From Actinomadura terrae (GTDB lineage: Bacteria > Actinomycetota > Actinomycetes > Streptosporangiales > Streptosporangiaceae): a stretch of DNA of 64,000 nt. The stretch lies in contig NZ_JAICDG010000001.1 in assembly GCF_022751215.1 (NCBI RefSeq), positions 868,001 to 932,000 of the forward strand. Reading direction: 5' to 3'. A program made the translations under genes and the position numbers. The notes under the pieces were generated by a model. The model was not told where the DNA came from and ran no database searches. It worked only from the letters and a program-made list of their open reading frames with translations. This document shows, piece after piece, positions 55,337 through 63,456 of the stretch. The stretch's first letter is position 1. Each line of letters starts with the position of its first letter.

Positions 55337-56097
55337 GAGCCATCCTCCGACAGGCTTTCGGCGGCGAGGGCCTCGTAGGCGGGCGCGAGGACGTCCGGGA
55401 GGTCGCGGCGGCGGATCTTGATCGGCGGCGGCGTCGCGACCCGGAGGACGAACCCGGGCGGGACGGGCACGGCGCGGCGGCGCTCCCGCAGCCGCGCGAG
55501 CCCGGACGGCGGCGTCCAGAACCCCGCCGCCGTGAGCGGCTCCGCGTCCATCTCGAACGGGTCGGGCTCCACCGCCGACTCCCGCCGCAGCGCCGCCAGC
55601 AGCTGCTCGCGGGGGCGGCCGTTCCACTCCAGGACGAGGAACGGGTCGTCGTCGAACGCCTCGGCCAGCAGGTACAGGACGGCCGCCGCGTGCTCGCACG
55701 GGTCGCCCCAGCCGGGGCAGCCGCACATCAGGTGCAGGTCGGCCGCCGTCTCGGGGAACAGCGCCAGCCCCAGCTCGGCGAACTGCCACTCGATCTCCGG
55801 CGGCAGCTCGCCCGCGAGCAGCCGCGCCCGGAACACCGCGTGGCCCGCGAGCCGCGCCTCCGCCGCGCGCCATCCCAGCGTGTCGATGCCCTCGGTGCCG
55901 ACCGCCACGTCGTAGGGCTCGCCGCCGGGCCCGCGCACCTTCGCCGTCACCTCGTACGGCCCGACCCGCAGGCCGAGCACCTCGCCGGTGCGCGCCAGCT
56001 CGCGTCCGGCCTGGAGGCGTTCGGGGTCGGCGCCGGTGTCGAGCAGGGTCGTGAAGCGTCGCGACCACCAGCGGAGGCCGATCGGAGCGTCGGCCAT
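55333..56097 (-). CDS. SWIM zinc-finger protein, partner of the SNF2 helicase
   Basis: Protein of 254 residues. The SWIM finger pattern C-x-C then C-x-H is visible as MCGCPGWGDPCEHAAAVLYLLAE (about 120-142). It begins MADAPIGLRWWSRRFTTLLD. Its ATG overlaps the SNF2 stop (TGATG), so the two are translated as a pair. In bacteria SWIM proteins are commonly encoded beside SNF2-type ATPases and are thought to guide them to DNA or protein partners. Exact role unknown. Confidence 0.85.
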   Translation of the reverse strand: MADAPIGLRWWSRRFTTLLDTGADPERLQAGRELARTGEVLGLRVGPYEVTAKVRGPGGEPYDVAVGTEGIDTLGWRAAEARLAGHAVFRARLLAGELPPEIEWQFAELGLALFPETAADLHLMCGCPGWGDPCEHAAAVLYLLAEAFDDDPFLVLEWNGRPREQLLAALRRESAVEPDPFEMDAEPLTAAGFWTPPSGLARLRERRRAVPVPPGFVLRVATPPPIKIRRRDLPDVLAPAYEALAAESLSEDGS

Positions 56098-59000
56098 CAG
56101 TCGCTCACCGCCTCGGGCGAGAGCCGCAGGACGTCGCGCAGCTCCGCCACCGACAGCTCCGTCAGCCACTCCTCGCCGGTGCCGACGATCGTGTCGGCGA
56201 GGGCCTTCTTGCGCTCGATCATCTCGTCGACCCGCTCCTCCATCGTCCCGACGCAGATGAACTTGCGGACCTGCACGTTGCGGGTCTGCCCGATGCGGAA
56301 CGCCCGGTCGGTCGCCTGGTCCTCGACGGCGGGGTTCCACCACCGGTCGAGGTGGACGACGTGGTTCGCGGCCGTCAGCGTCAGCCCCGTCCCGGCGGCC
56401 TTCAGCGACAGCAGGAACACCGCGGGCTCCGGGTCGCCCTGGAAGTGCCGGACCAGGTCGTCGCGCGCCTGCTTGGACGTGCCGCCGTGCAGCCACAGCA
56501 CGGGACGCTCCAGCCGCGCCGCGAGGTAGGGCTGGAGCATCGAGCCGAACTCGGCGTACTGCGTGAACACCAGCGCCTTCTCGCCCCGGCCGACGACCTC
56601 GGCGCAGATCTCCTCCAGCCGCTCCAGCTTCCCCGAGCGGCCGGGCAGCCGCGAGCCGTCCTTGAGGAGCTGCGCCGGATGGTTGCAGACCTGCTTCAGC
56701 CTCGCCATGGTCGCCAGCACGAGCCCGCGCCGCTTGCGCGGCTCGGCCTCGGCGATCCGCGCGAGCATGTCGTCGACCGTCGCCTGGTACAGCGACGCCT
56801 GCTCGGTGGTCAGGTTGCAGTAGACCTTCATCTCCTGCTTCTCGGGCAGGTCGGAGATGATCGACCGGTCGGTCTTCAACCGCCGCAGCACGAACGGCTG
56901 CGTCGCGCGCTTCAGCGCCAGCGCGGCCTGCTCGTCGCCGTCCCGCTCGATCGGGATCGCGAACCGCTCCCGGAACGCGGCGCGCGGGCCGAGCAGTCCC
57001 GGGTTCGCGAACTCCATGATCGACCACAGCTCGGTCAGGTGGTTCTCGACCGGCGTGCCGGTCAGCGCGATCCGGCTGCGCGCCGGGATGCTCCGCACCG
57101 CCCGCGCCTGCCGGGTGCCGCTGTTCTTGAGCGCCTGCGCCTCGTCGCAGACGACGCGTCCCCAGGTGAGGGCGGCGAGGTCGTCGGCGTCGCGTGCGGC
57201 CGTCCCGTAGGTGGTCAGGACGAGGTCGGCGCCCGCGACGGCCCGCGCCAGCTCCGCGCCGCGCGGCCGGCCCGCGCCGTGGTGGACGTACACGCGCAGC
57301 TTCGGCGTGAACCGCGCCGCCTCGCGCTGCCAGTTCCCCACCAGCGACATCGGCAGGATCGCCAGCGTCGGATCGGGGCGCGCGCCGTCCTCCCGCTCGT
57401 GGACGAGCAGCGACAGCACCGCGAGCGTCTTGCCGAGCCCCATGTCGTCGGCGAGCAGCGCGCCGAGGCCGAGGCCGTCCATGAACGCGAGCCACGCCAG
57501 CCCGCGCTCCTGGTAGGGGCGCAGCTGCGCGTCCAGCTCCTCGGGCGTCGCGAGCGGCGCGAGCCGCCGGTCGGCCTCGCCCGAGAGCAGGTCGCCGAGC
57601 ATGCCGCCCGCGTCGACCTCGACCAGGGGCAGCGCGGCGTCGCCCGCGTGCAGGACCGCGCGGATCGCCTCGGCGGCCGACATCCGGCCCCGGCGCGGAC
57701 GGCGCAGGAAGTCGAGCGCGGCCTCCAACTGCTCCTCGTCCAGCTCGACCCACTGGCCGCGCAGCCGGACGAGCGGCGTCTTGAGCCGGGCCAGCTCCTC
57801 CAACTCGGCCTCGTCGATGCTCTCGTCGCCGATCGCGAGGTCCCAGCGGAACTTGACCATGCCCTTCAGGTCGAAACCCGAGGGCGCGGCGGCGCCGGAC
57901 GTGGCCTCCGGGTCGTCCGGGCGGGTGGTGAACCGCATGCCGAGCCTCGCCTTGCCCGCCCACTGCGGAAGCAGGACGCCGAACCCGGCGGCGGCCAGCA
58001 TCGGCGCCGCGCGCCGCAGGAACCGGAACGCGCCCGCCGTGTCGAGGACGAGCCCGCCGGGCGCGGGGTCGTCGAGCGCGGGCGCGAGGTCGGGGAACAG
58101 CCGCAGCGCGCGGCCGAGGCCGTCGAGCAGCGTCTCCTCCGCGCCGGAGACCGAGGCGGCCTCGCCCGCCCACACCATCGCGGCGGGCACGTACAGGCTC
58201 GGATCGTCGATGCCCTGGAGCGCGAACTCGACCCGCCAGGAGTCTTCGTCCTTCTCGTCCTTTTCGCTCAGCTCGGGCTCGTACTCCTCCGCGCCGGGCT
58301 CGGCCAGCCGGAAGCACACCCGCAGCGGACCCGATGGACGGCGCGCGGCGGCCGCCCACGCGTCCAGCTCGGCGATCAGCTCGGCGGAGTCGTCGCCGGG
58401 CTCGCGCGGCACGTCCGGCGACGGGCCGGTCAGCGCCTCCACCCAGCGTTCGGCGAGCGGGACCCGGTCGGGAGTCCTGCCCCGGCGCGGCGGCAGCAGC
58501 GGATGCGGCACCACGCCGCGCACGGCGGTGTCGACCAGGCCGTGCAGCGCCTCGCGCAGCACCTCGGCGGCGGGACGTCCGCCGTCGGCCGCGCGGCACG
58601 CGGCGGGCATCGCGGCGGCCAGCTCCCGGAAGCGCGGCGGGTCGTCGATGACGGGACGCCAGCGGGCGACGAGGTCGCCGTCCTCGCGCAGCAGCGCGGG
58701 CAGCACCTGGCCGCGCCCGGTCAGGTGCACCGCCTCGTCCGCGAGCAGGCACAGGAACCGCAGGTCGCTGCCGGGGACGACGTCGCCGCTGTGCTCGGCG
58801 GCCTGGAGCAGCGCCATCGCGGGGAACGGCTCCAGCACGAGCGCGGGGACCTTCCACGGCCGCAGCTCCGGTTCGCCCTCGACGGGCTCGGGCCCGAGTT
58901 CGGCGGACGGCAGCGGGTGGTCGCCGTGGGATGGGAGCGACATCGTCAGCTCGACGCGGGCGGCGCCGCGCACGAGCGGCTCGTAGGAGGTGCCGGTGAA

Positions 59001-59153
59001 ATCGCGGGACGCGAACGGGTGAACACCGGGAGCGGCCTCGCGCGGACCTGTCTCTTGTGGGGGGACGACCCCCCACTCCCCCCGGAACGGCCTAGTGCGT
59101 TCAGCCCATACACAGAGCGCACCGCCGTGCCAGGTGGCGTGGGCGACGAGCAT
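56097..59153 (-). CDS. SNF2-family DNA-dependent ATPase/helicase
   Basis: Protein of 1018 residues. A long N-terminal region (1-540) of unknown fold is followed by two RecA-like lobes. Motif I is ADDMGLGKTLAVLSLL (about 570), motif II is DEAQALKNSG, then GTPVENHLTELWSI, and VFTQYAEFGSMLQ and DRWWNPAVEDQATDRAFRIGQ in the second lobe. ATG 59153 is chosen; the frame continues upstream to 59234 without homology. Possible roles are chromosome remodelling, transcription recycling or repair; not a restriction system by context. Confidence 0.9.
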   Translation of the reverse strand: MLVAHATWHGGALCVWAERTRPFRGEWGVVPPQETGPREAAPGVHPFASRDFTGTSYEPLVRGAARVELTMSLPSHGDHPLPSAELGPEPVEGEPELRPWKVPALVLEPFPAMALLQAAEHSGDVVPGSDLRFLCLLADEAVHLTGRGQVLPALLREDGDLVARWRPVIDDPPRFRELAAAMPAACRAADGGRPAAEVLREALHGLVDTAVRGVVPHPLLPPRRGRTPDRVPLAERWVEALTGPSPDVPREPGDDSAELIAELDAWAAAARRPSGPLRVCFRLAEPGAEEYEPELSEKDEKDEDSWRVEFALQGIDDPSLYVPAAMVWAGEAASVSGAEETLLDGLGRALRLFPDLAPALDDPAPGGLVLDTAGAFRFLRRAAPMLAAAGFGVLLPQWAGKARLGMRFTTRPDDPEATSGAAAPSGFDLKGMVKFRWDLAIGDESIDEAELEELARLKTPLVRLRGQWVELDEEQLEAALDFLRRPRRGRMSAAEAIRAVLHAGDAALPLVEVDAGGMLGDLLSGEADRRLAPLATPEELDAQLRPYQERGLAWLAFMDGLGLGALLADDMGLGKTLAVLSLLVHEREDGARPDPTLAILPMSLVGNWQREAARFTPKLRVYVHHGAGRPRGAELARAVAGADLVLTTYGTAARDADDLAALTWGRVVCDEAQALKNSGTRQARAVRSIPARSRIALTGTPVENHLTELWSIMEFANPGLLGPRAAFRERFAIPIERDGDEQAALALKRATQPFVLRRLKTDRSIISDLPEKQEMKVYCNLTTEQASLYQATVDDMLARIAEAEPRKRRGLVLATMARLKQVCNHPAQLLKDGSRLPGRSGKLERLEEICAEVVGRGEKALVFTQYAEFGSMLQPYLAARLERPVLWLHGGTSKQARDDLVRHFQGDPEPAVFLLSLKAAGTGLTLTAANHVVHLDRWWNPAVEDQATDRAFRIGQTRNVQVRKFICVGTMEERVDEMIERKKALADTIVGTGEEWLTELSVAELRDVLRLSPEAVSD
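59057..59076. other. palindrome of G and C runs inside the SNF2 coding start
   Basis: Perfect 8-bp stem GTGGGGGG-acga-CCCCCCAC about 80 bases into the SNF2 gene (encoding VVPP). A stable hairpin this close to the start could slow ribosomes, and the runs of six G and six C are slippage-prone. Confidence 0.5.
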
Positions 59154-59291
59154 GGTCCCCGAAGCTACCAGCAGCCTCGGACGTTTCCGTTCGCCACCGC
59201 CGTCGCCTCCGCCACCGTCGCCCACGTGGATCACTCGGGCGCCCGCTGGTTAGGCTCGGTGCGTTCGCCGCCGAGTTCGAGGAGGATCGCC

Positions 59292-60074
59292 GTGGGCGAG
59301 TTCGTACGGGTCGAGGTCGAGGACGGGATCGCGACGATCAGGCTGGACCGGCCGAAGATGAACGCCCTGAACTCGTCCGTGCAGCGGGAGCTGATCGAGG
59401 CGGCCCGCGAGGTCACGGCGGACGAGGCCGTCGCCGCCGTCGTCCTGTACGGCGGCGAGCGGGTGTTCGCGGCGGGCGCGGACATCAAGGAGATGGCACC
59501 GATGTCGTTCCCGGAGATGTCGGCGGGCCTCTCGCACCTCCTCCAGGACTTCGCGAAGGCGCTCGCCGCGATCCCCAAGCCCGTCATCGCCGCGATCACC
59601 GGGTACGCGCTCGGCGGCGGCCTGGAGCTGGCGCTGACCGCCGACTTCCGGGTCGCGGGCGAGGGCGCGAAGGTCGGGCAGCCGGAGATCCAGCTCGGCG
59701 TGATCCCCGGCGCGGGCGGCACGCAGCGGCTCGCCCGGCTGGTCGGTCCGGCGAAGGCCAAGGACCTGGTGTTCTCCGGACGGCACGTCGCGGCGGACGA
59801 GGCGCTCGCGATGGGGTTGGTCGACCGGGTCGTCCCCGACGCCGAGGTCTACGCGGCGGCGCGGGCGTGGGCGGCGACGTTCGTGGGCGGCCCGGCGGTC
59901 GCCCTCGCCGCCGCCAAGCGGGCCATCGACACGGGCCTGGAGGTCGACCTCGACACCGGCCTGGAGATCGAGCGGCAGCACTTCGCCTCGCTGTTCGCGA
60001 CCGAGGACCAGGCGAACGGCATGCGGAGCTTCATGGAGGAGGGGCCGGGCAAGGCGACCTTCATCGGCCGCTGA
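59292..60074 (+). CDS. enoyl-CoA hydratase
   Basis: Beta-oxidation-type crotonase, 260 residues. The oxyanion-hole and catalytic regions are FAAGADIKEMA, ALGGGLELALTADFRVAGEGAKVGQPE (catalytic Glu) and LGVIPGAGGTQRLARLVG (second Glu position). GTG 59292 follows GAGGAGGA. Its 3' end overlaps the convergent HxlR gene by 14 bases. The specific acyl substrate is not visible. Confidence 0.92.
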   Translation: MGEFVRVEVEDGIATIRLDRPKMNALNSSVQRELIEAAREVTADEAVAAVVLYGGERVFAAGADIKEMAPMSFPEMSAGLSHLLQDFAKALAAIPKPVIAAITGYALGGGLELALTADFRVAGEGAKVGQPEIQLGVIPGAGGTQRLARLVGPAKAKDLVFSGRHVAADEALAMGLVDRVVPDAEVYAAARAWAATFVGGPAVALAAAKRAIDTGLEVDLDTGLEIERQHFASLFATEDQANGMRSFMEEGPGKATFIGR

Positions 60075-60534
60075 CCGCCTCCGCCGCCTCCGCCGCCTCC
60101 GCCGTGTCCGCCGTGTCCGTCACGGCCCCGCGCTCCTGCGCGGCCAGGACCTCGTCGGCGTGCCGCTCGGTCCAGCGTCCGAGGGCGGACAGCGGCTCCA
60201 GCAGCCCCCGCCCCGGACCGGTCAGCTCGTACTCGACGCGCGGCGGCGCCTCGGCGTAGCGGCGGCGCGTCACGAGGCCGTTCTGTTCGAGGCGGCGCAG
60301 CGTCCCGGTGAGGACCTTGTGGCGGACGCCGCCGATCCGCGCCTGCATCTCGCCGGGACGCAGCGGGCCGTCGCGCAGCGTCCAGAGCACGACGCCCGTC
60401 CACGTGCCCGCCAGCACGTCGAGGGCGAGCCGGGTCTGGCAGTCGGCGCCGAACTCGCTCGTCGGAAGATCTGTGGTTCGCGTGGGCGCAGTGGTTCGCG
60501 TAGGCACTGTGGTTCGCGTGGGCATCGGCACCAT
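60061..60534 (-). CDS. HxlR-family transcriptional regulator
   Basis: Protein of 157 residues. The winged helix (ALDVLAGTWTGVVLWTLRDGPLRPGEMQ, IGGVRHKVLTGTLRRLEQNGLVTRRRY, PPRVEYELT) is typical HxlR, with the conserved Cys in FGADCQT. ATG 60534 has GGGAGG; ATG 60525 is possible. The N-terminal tail holds three TRTT repeats and the C-terminus three repeats of TAE/EAA type. It diverges from a reductase gene, its likely target, as in redox-sensing YodB/HypR-like pairs. Confidence 0.85.
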   Translation of the reverse strand: MVPMPTRTTVPTRTTAPTRTTDLPTSEFGADCQTRLALDVLAGTWTGVVLWTLRDGPLRPGEMQARIGGVRHKVLTGTLRRLEQNGLVTRRRYAEAPPRVEYELTGPGRGLLEPLSALGRWTERHADEVLAAQERGAVTDTADTAEAAEAAEAVSGR

Positions 60535-60616
60535 CCTCCCCCTCCCGATACGCACCAGGCGGTGCGGAACGGACCGCCTAGCGTCCGTCCGACGGTAATC
60601 GAAACGGGAGGTCGTC

Positions 60617-61285
60617 ATGCGTATCGGGGTACTCGGCGCGGGCAACATGGCGGACGCGCTCGCCACCCAGTGGGCGCGCGCGGGCCACGAGGTGCGGATC
60701 GGCGCGCGGACGCCCGCGAAGGCGGTCGCGCTGGCGGAGCGGATCGGCGGCGGCGCCACCGGCGGCGGGATCGCCGAGGCGGCGGCGTTCGGCGAGGTCG
60801 TGCTGCTCGCCGTCTGGTACGAGGGCGTCCAGGACGTGCTGCGCGAGGCCGGTCCGCTCACCGGGCGCGTGCTGATCGACTGCGTGAACCCGATGGAGCC
60901 GCCGTTCGAGCGGCTGAAGACGGGCGAGGGCCCCTCGGTGGCACGCCGGGTCGCCGACGCGAGCGGGGCGCGCGTGGTCAAGGCGTTCACCCTGGCCCCC
61001 GACGGCGTGTGGCGGATGGCGCCGCCGTCCTTCGGCGGGCGTCCGCTCGGCGTCCCGCTGTGCGGGGACGACCCGGACGCGCTGGCGGTCGCGCGCACGC
61101 TCGTGACCGACCTCGGCTGCGTCCCGCTGGACGGCGGGGGCCTGGACCGCGCCGCGCTGCTGGAGGCCACGGCGGCGTTCCTGGTCGGCCTCTGGGCGGC
61201 CGGCGAGGACCCGGCCACGATGATCACGCCGGTCGAGCACCTGGGCGGCGAACCGCGGCGCACTTCGGAACCGCGGCGCGCGTAG
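60617..61285 (+). CDS. NADPH:F420-type / NAD(P)-binding oxidoreductase
   Basis: Protein of 222 residues with an N-terminal Rossmann motif RIGVLGAGNMADALATQW. The family's DCVNPMEPPFE block occupies the expected middle position and LGCVPLDGGGL follows. By family it is a coenzyme F420-dependent NADP oxidoreductase-like enzyme; substrate unproven. ATG 60617 follows GGGAGG. Divergent from the HxlR gene 82 bases away. Confidence 0.83.
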   Translation: MRIGVLGAGNMADALATQWARAGHEVRIGARTPAKAVALAERIGGGATGGGIAEAAAFGEVVLLAVWYEGVQDVLREAGPLTGRVLIDCVNPMEPPFERLKTGEGPSVARRVADASGARVVKAFTLAPDGVWRMAPPSFGGRPLGVPLCGDDPDALAVARTLVTDLGCVPLDGGGLDRAALLEATAAFLVGLWAAGEDPATMITPVEHLGGEPRRTSEPRRA

Positions 61286-61360
61286 GCGCCTCGCGAATCT
61301 CCTTCACGATTTGGTGGAGCGGCCCTGGCGGGCGGGGGGTCGCGGCTAGCATCGGCCGCC

Positions 61361-62140
61361 ATGCGAGCCGCCACGCGACAGGCGTACCGAACCGCGCTGG
61401 TGACCGGCGCGTCCGGGGGGATCGGGGAGAGCTTCGCCCGCCTCCTCGCGGCCCGGGGCACCGACCTCGTGATCGTGGCGCGCCGCGCCGGGCCGCTGGA
61501 CGAGCTGGCCCGCGAGCTGGTCGAGCGGTACCGGGTCGCGGTGGAGGTGGTCGCCGCCGACCTCGCCGACCGCGCGCAGTGCGCCGAGGTCGAGCGGCGG
61601 CTCCGCGCGGACCCGGTGGAACTTCTGGTGAACAACGCGGGACGCGGCGCGTCCGGCGCGTTCGCCGGGCTGCCGCTCGACGAGCACCTCGCCGGGATCG
61701 AGTTGAACGTGGCCGCGCTCGTGCGGCTCACCCACGCGGCGCTGCCCGGCATGGTCGGCCGGGGCCGGGGCGGCGTGCTCAACGTCGCGTCGATGGCGGG
61801 GCTCACGCCGTCGCCCGGCGGCGCGTCCTACGGCGCGACGAAGGCGTTCGTGATCGCCTTCTCCGAGAGCCTGCACGCGGAGGTCGCGGCCGGCGGCGTG
61901 CACGTGACCGCGCTGTGCCCCGGCTTCACCCACACCGAGGACGGGGCGCCGCCCCATCCGCTGTGGCTGCGCCGGGACGCGGTGGCCGGGGCGGGCCTGG
62001 ACGCCGTCGAGGCCGGACGCGCGCTGTGCGTCCCGGGCGCGCAGTACAGGGCGGCGCTGCCCGCGCTGCGGCTCGTCCCGAGGCCGCTGCTCAGGGCGGC
62101 GGCCGGACGCATGTGGCAGCAGGCCGCGCGCGGCCGGTGA
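61361..62140 (+). CDS. short-chain dehydrogenase/reductase
   Basis: Protein of 259 residues, classical SDR. Cofactor motif TGASGGIGESF (about 15-25), NNAG (about 90), catalytic Ser in NVASMAG and YGATK. CPGFTHTE follows. Resembles DltE/YqjQ-type reductases. Its stop codon lies in the first unit of a 14-bp tandem repeat. No partner gene is evident. Confidence 0.88.
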   Translation: MRAATRQAYRTALVTGASGGIGESFARLLAARGTDLVIVARRAGPLDELARELVERYRVAVEVVAADLADRAQCAEVERRLRADPVELLVNNAGRGASGAFAGLPLDEHLAGIELNVAALVRLTHAALPGMVGRGRGGVLNVASMAGLTPSPGGASYGATKAFVIAFSESLHAEVAAGGVHVTALCPGFTHTEDGAPPHPLWLRRDAVAGAGLDAVEAGRALCVPGAQYRAALPALRLVPRPLLRAAAGRMWQQAARGR

Positions 62141-62177
62141 CGGGCGGCAGGTGACGGGCGGCCGGTGACGGACGGTC
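62136..62177 (+). repeat. three tandem 14-bp repeats at the SDR stop
   Basis: Units GGTGACGGGCGGCA (62136-62149), GGTGACGGGCGGCC (62150-62163) and GGTGACGGACGGTC (62164-62177). The first unit includes the stop codon of the SDR gene, so each unit carries a potential TGA in register. Confidence 0.8.
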
Positions 62178-62278
62178 GCGGCTGGTCACGGCCCTCTTCG
62201 CGCCGATCTACAAAAGAAGCACGGTCCCGCTTGTGAGGCCGCTGCCTTGACGGGGTACCGCATCGCTGGCGACCATCG

Positions 62279-62298
62279 AACCTACGCTTGAGTAGGTT
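62279..62298. promoter_or_regulatory. inverted repeat upstream of the desaturase gene
   Basis: Perfect repeat AACCTAC-gcttga-GTAGGTT, 89 bases ahead of the desaturase start codon. Size and symmetry fit a TetR-type operator of the kind that controls desaturases; no such regulator lies nearby. Confidence 0.5.
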
Positions 62299-62386
62299 GA
62301 GTGTCAGGCCTGCTCGGCGGCCTGTTCGGCGCGCCGCGGGCACGGTGGCGCGCTTTGGTAGTCCCGTCGTCCAGTGAAGGAACGGT

Positions 62387-63337
62387 ATGTCCGTCACCCC
62401 CGAAGACAAGTTCCAGACCGGCCTCCTGATCGAGCTGGAACAGGTGGTCGAGAAGGAGCTCGACCGGCACATGTCGATGGCGAAGGAGTGGTTCCCCCAC
62501 CAGTACGTGCCCTGGGGCGAGGGACGCGACTTCGACGGCCCGCTGGACGGCGAGGCGTGGTCGTTGGAGCAGTCCAAGCTGAGCCTCGAAGCGCGCGAGT
62601 CGCTGATCGTCAACCTGCTCACCGAGGACAACCTCCCCGGCTACCACAACGCGATCGCCACCGTCTTCGGACGGGACGGCGCTTGGGGCACCTGGGTCAA
62701 CCGGTGGACGGCCGAGGAGAACCGGCACGGCATCGTGATCCGCGACTACCTCACCGTCACCCGCGCCGTCGACCCGATCGCCCTGGAGCGCGCCAGGATG
62801 CACCACATGGAGACCGGGTACGAGCCCACGCACGGCGACTCGTTCCTGCACGGCGCCGCCTACGTGGCGTTCCAGGAGCTCGCGACCCGCGTCTCGCACC
62901 GCAACACCGGCCGCGCGTCGGGCGACCCGATCTGCGAGCAGATGATGACGCGCGTCGCGGCCGACGAGAACCTTCACATGATCTTCTACCGGAACCTGCT
63001 CGCCGCCGCGCTGGAGCTGGCGCCGAACGAGACGATGCGGGCGATCACCGACGTCGTCAAGGCGTTCGAGATGCCGGGCGCGGGCATCGAGGGGTTCATG
63101 CGCAAGTCCGTCATCATCGCCAACGCGGGCATCTACGACCTGCGGCTGCACCACGACGACGTCCTGACGCCGGTGCTGCGCAAGTTGGGCGTCTTCGACC
63201 TCACCGGCCTGGACGGCACCGGGGAGAAGGCGCGCGAGGAGCTGGGCGAGTTCCTGGCCCATCTGGACGCGTCCGCGACCAAGTTCGAGACCCGCCGCGA
63301 GGAGCGCCGCGCCCGGCAGGCCGCCCGCGAGGGCTGA
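62387..63337 (+). CDS. acyl-ACP desaturase (soluble diiron)
   Basis: Introduces a double bond into acyl chains. Protein of 316 residues. The diiron ligands appear in TAEENRHGIVIRDYL (about 108-122) and ADENLHMIFYRN (about 190-201), the two E-x-x-H pairs of the ferritin-like family. An N-terminal Glu-rich helix (ELEQVVEKELDRHM) supplies another Glu. GAAGGA precedes ATG 62387. Actinobacterial homologues are called DesA. Confidence 0.92.
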   Translation: MSVTPEDKFQTGLLIELEQVVEKELDRHMSMAKEWFPHQYVPWGEGRDFDGPLDGEAWSLEQSKLSLEARESLIVNLLTEDNLPGYHNAIATVFGRDGAWGTWVNRWTAEENRHGIVIRDYLTVTRAVDPIALERARMHHMETGYEPTHGDSFLHGAAYVAFQELATRVSHRNTGRASGDPICEQMMTRVAADENLHMIFYRNLLAAALELAPNETMRAITDVVKAFEMPGAGIEGFMRKSVIIANAGIYDLRLHHDDVLTPVLRKLGVFDLTGLDGTGEKAREELGEFLAHLDASATKFETRREERRARQAAREG

Positions 63338-63366
63338 TCTCCCGGGGGTTCGCGATCTTTTCGTGA

Positions 63367-63383
63367 CCGTTCCGGGGGAACGG
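63367..63383. terminator. short hairpin after the desaturase gene
   Basis: Stem CCGTTCC/GGAACGG with a 3-base loop, 29 bases past the desaturase stop. No T-run, so weak; it may also be an operator for the kinase gene. Confidence 0.35.
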
Positions 63384-63456
63384 GAACGCGCTGCGTGACG
63401 TCAAACGGGGCTCGGCCACGGGGAACGCGAGCCCGATTTCCGGCGTCAAAGGGGAC

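Noticed and set aside
55333..59076. 1247-residue open frame on the minus strand spanning SNF2 and SWIM genes
   Set aside because: Only its last 254 residues (the SWIM protein) look like protein; the rest is an Arg/Pro-rich shadow of the SNF2 gene in another frame.
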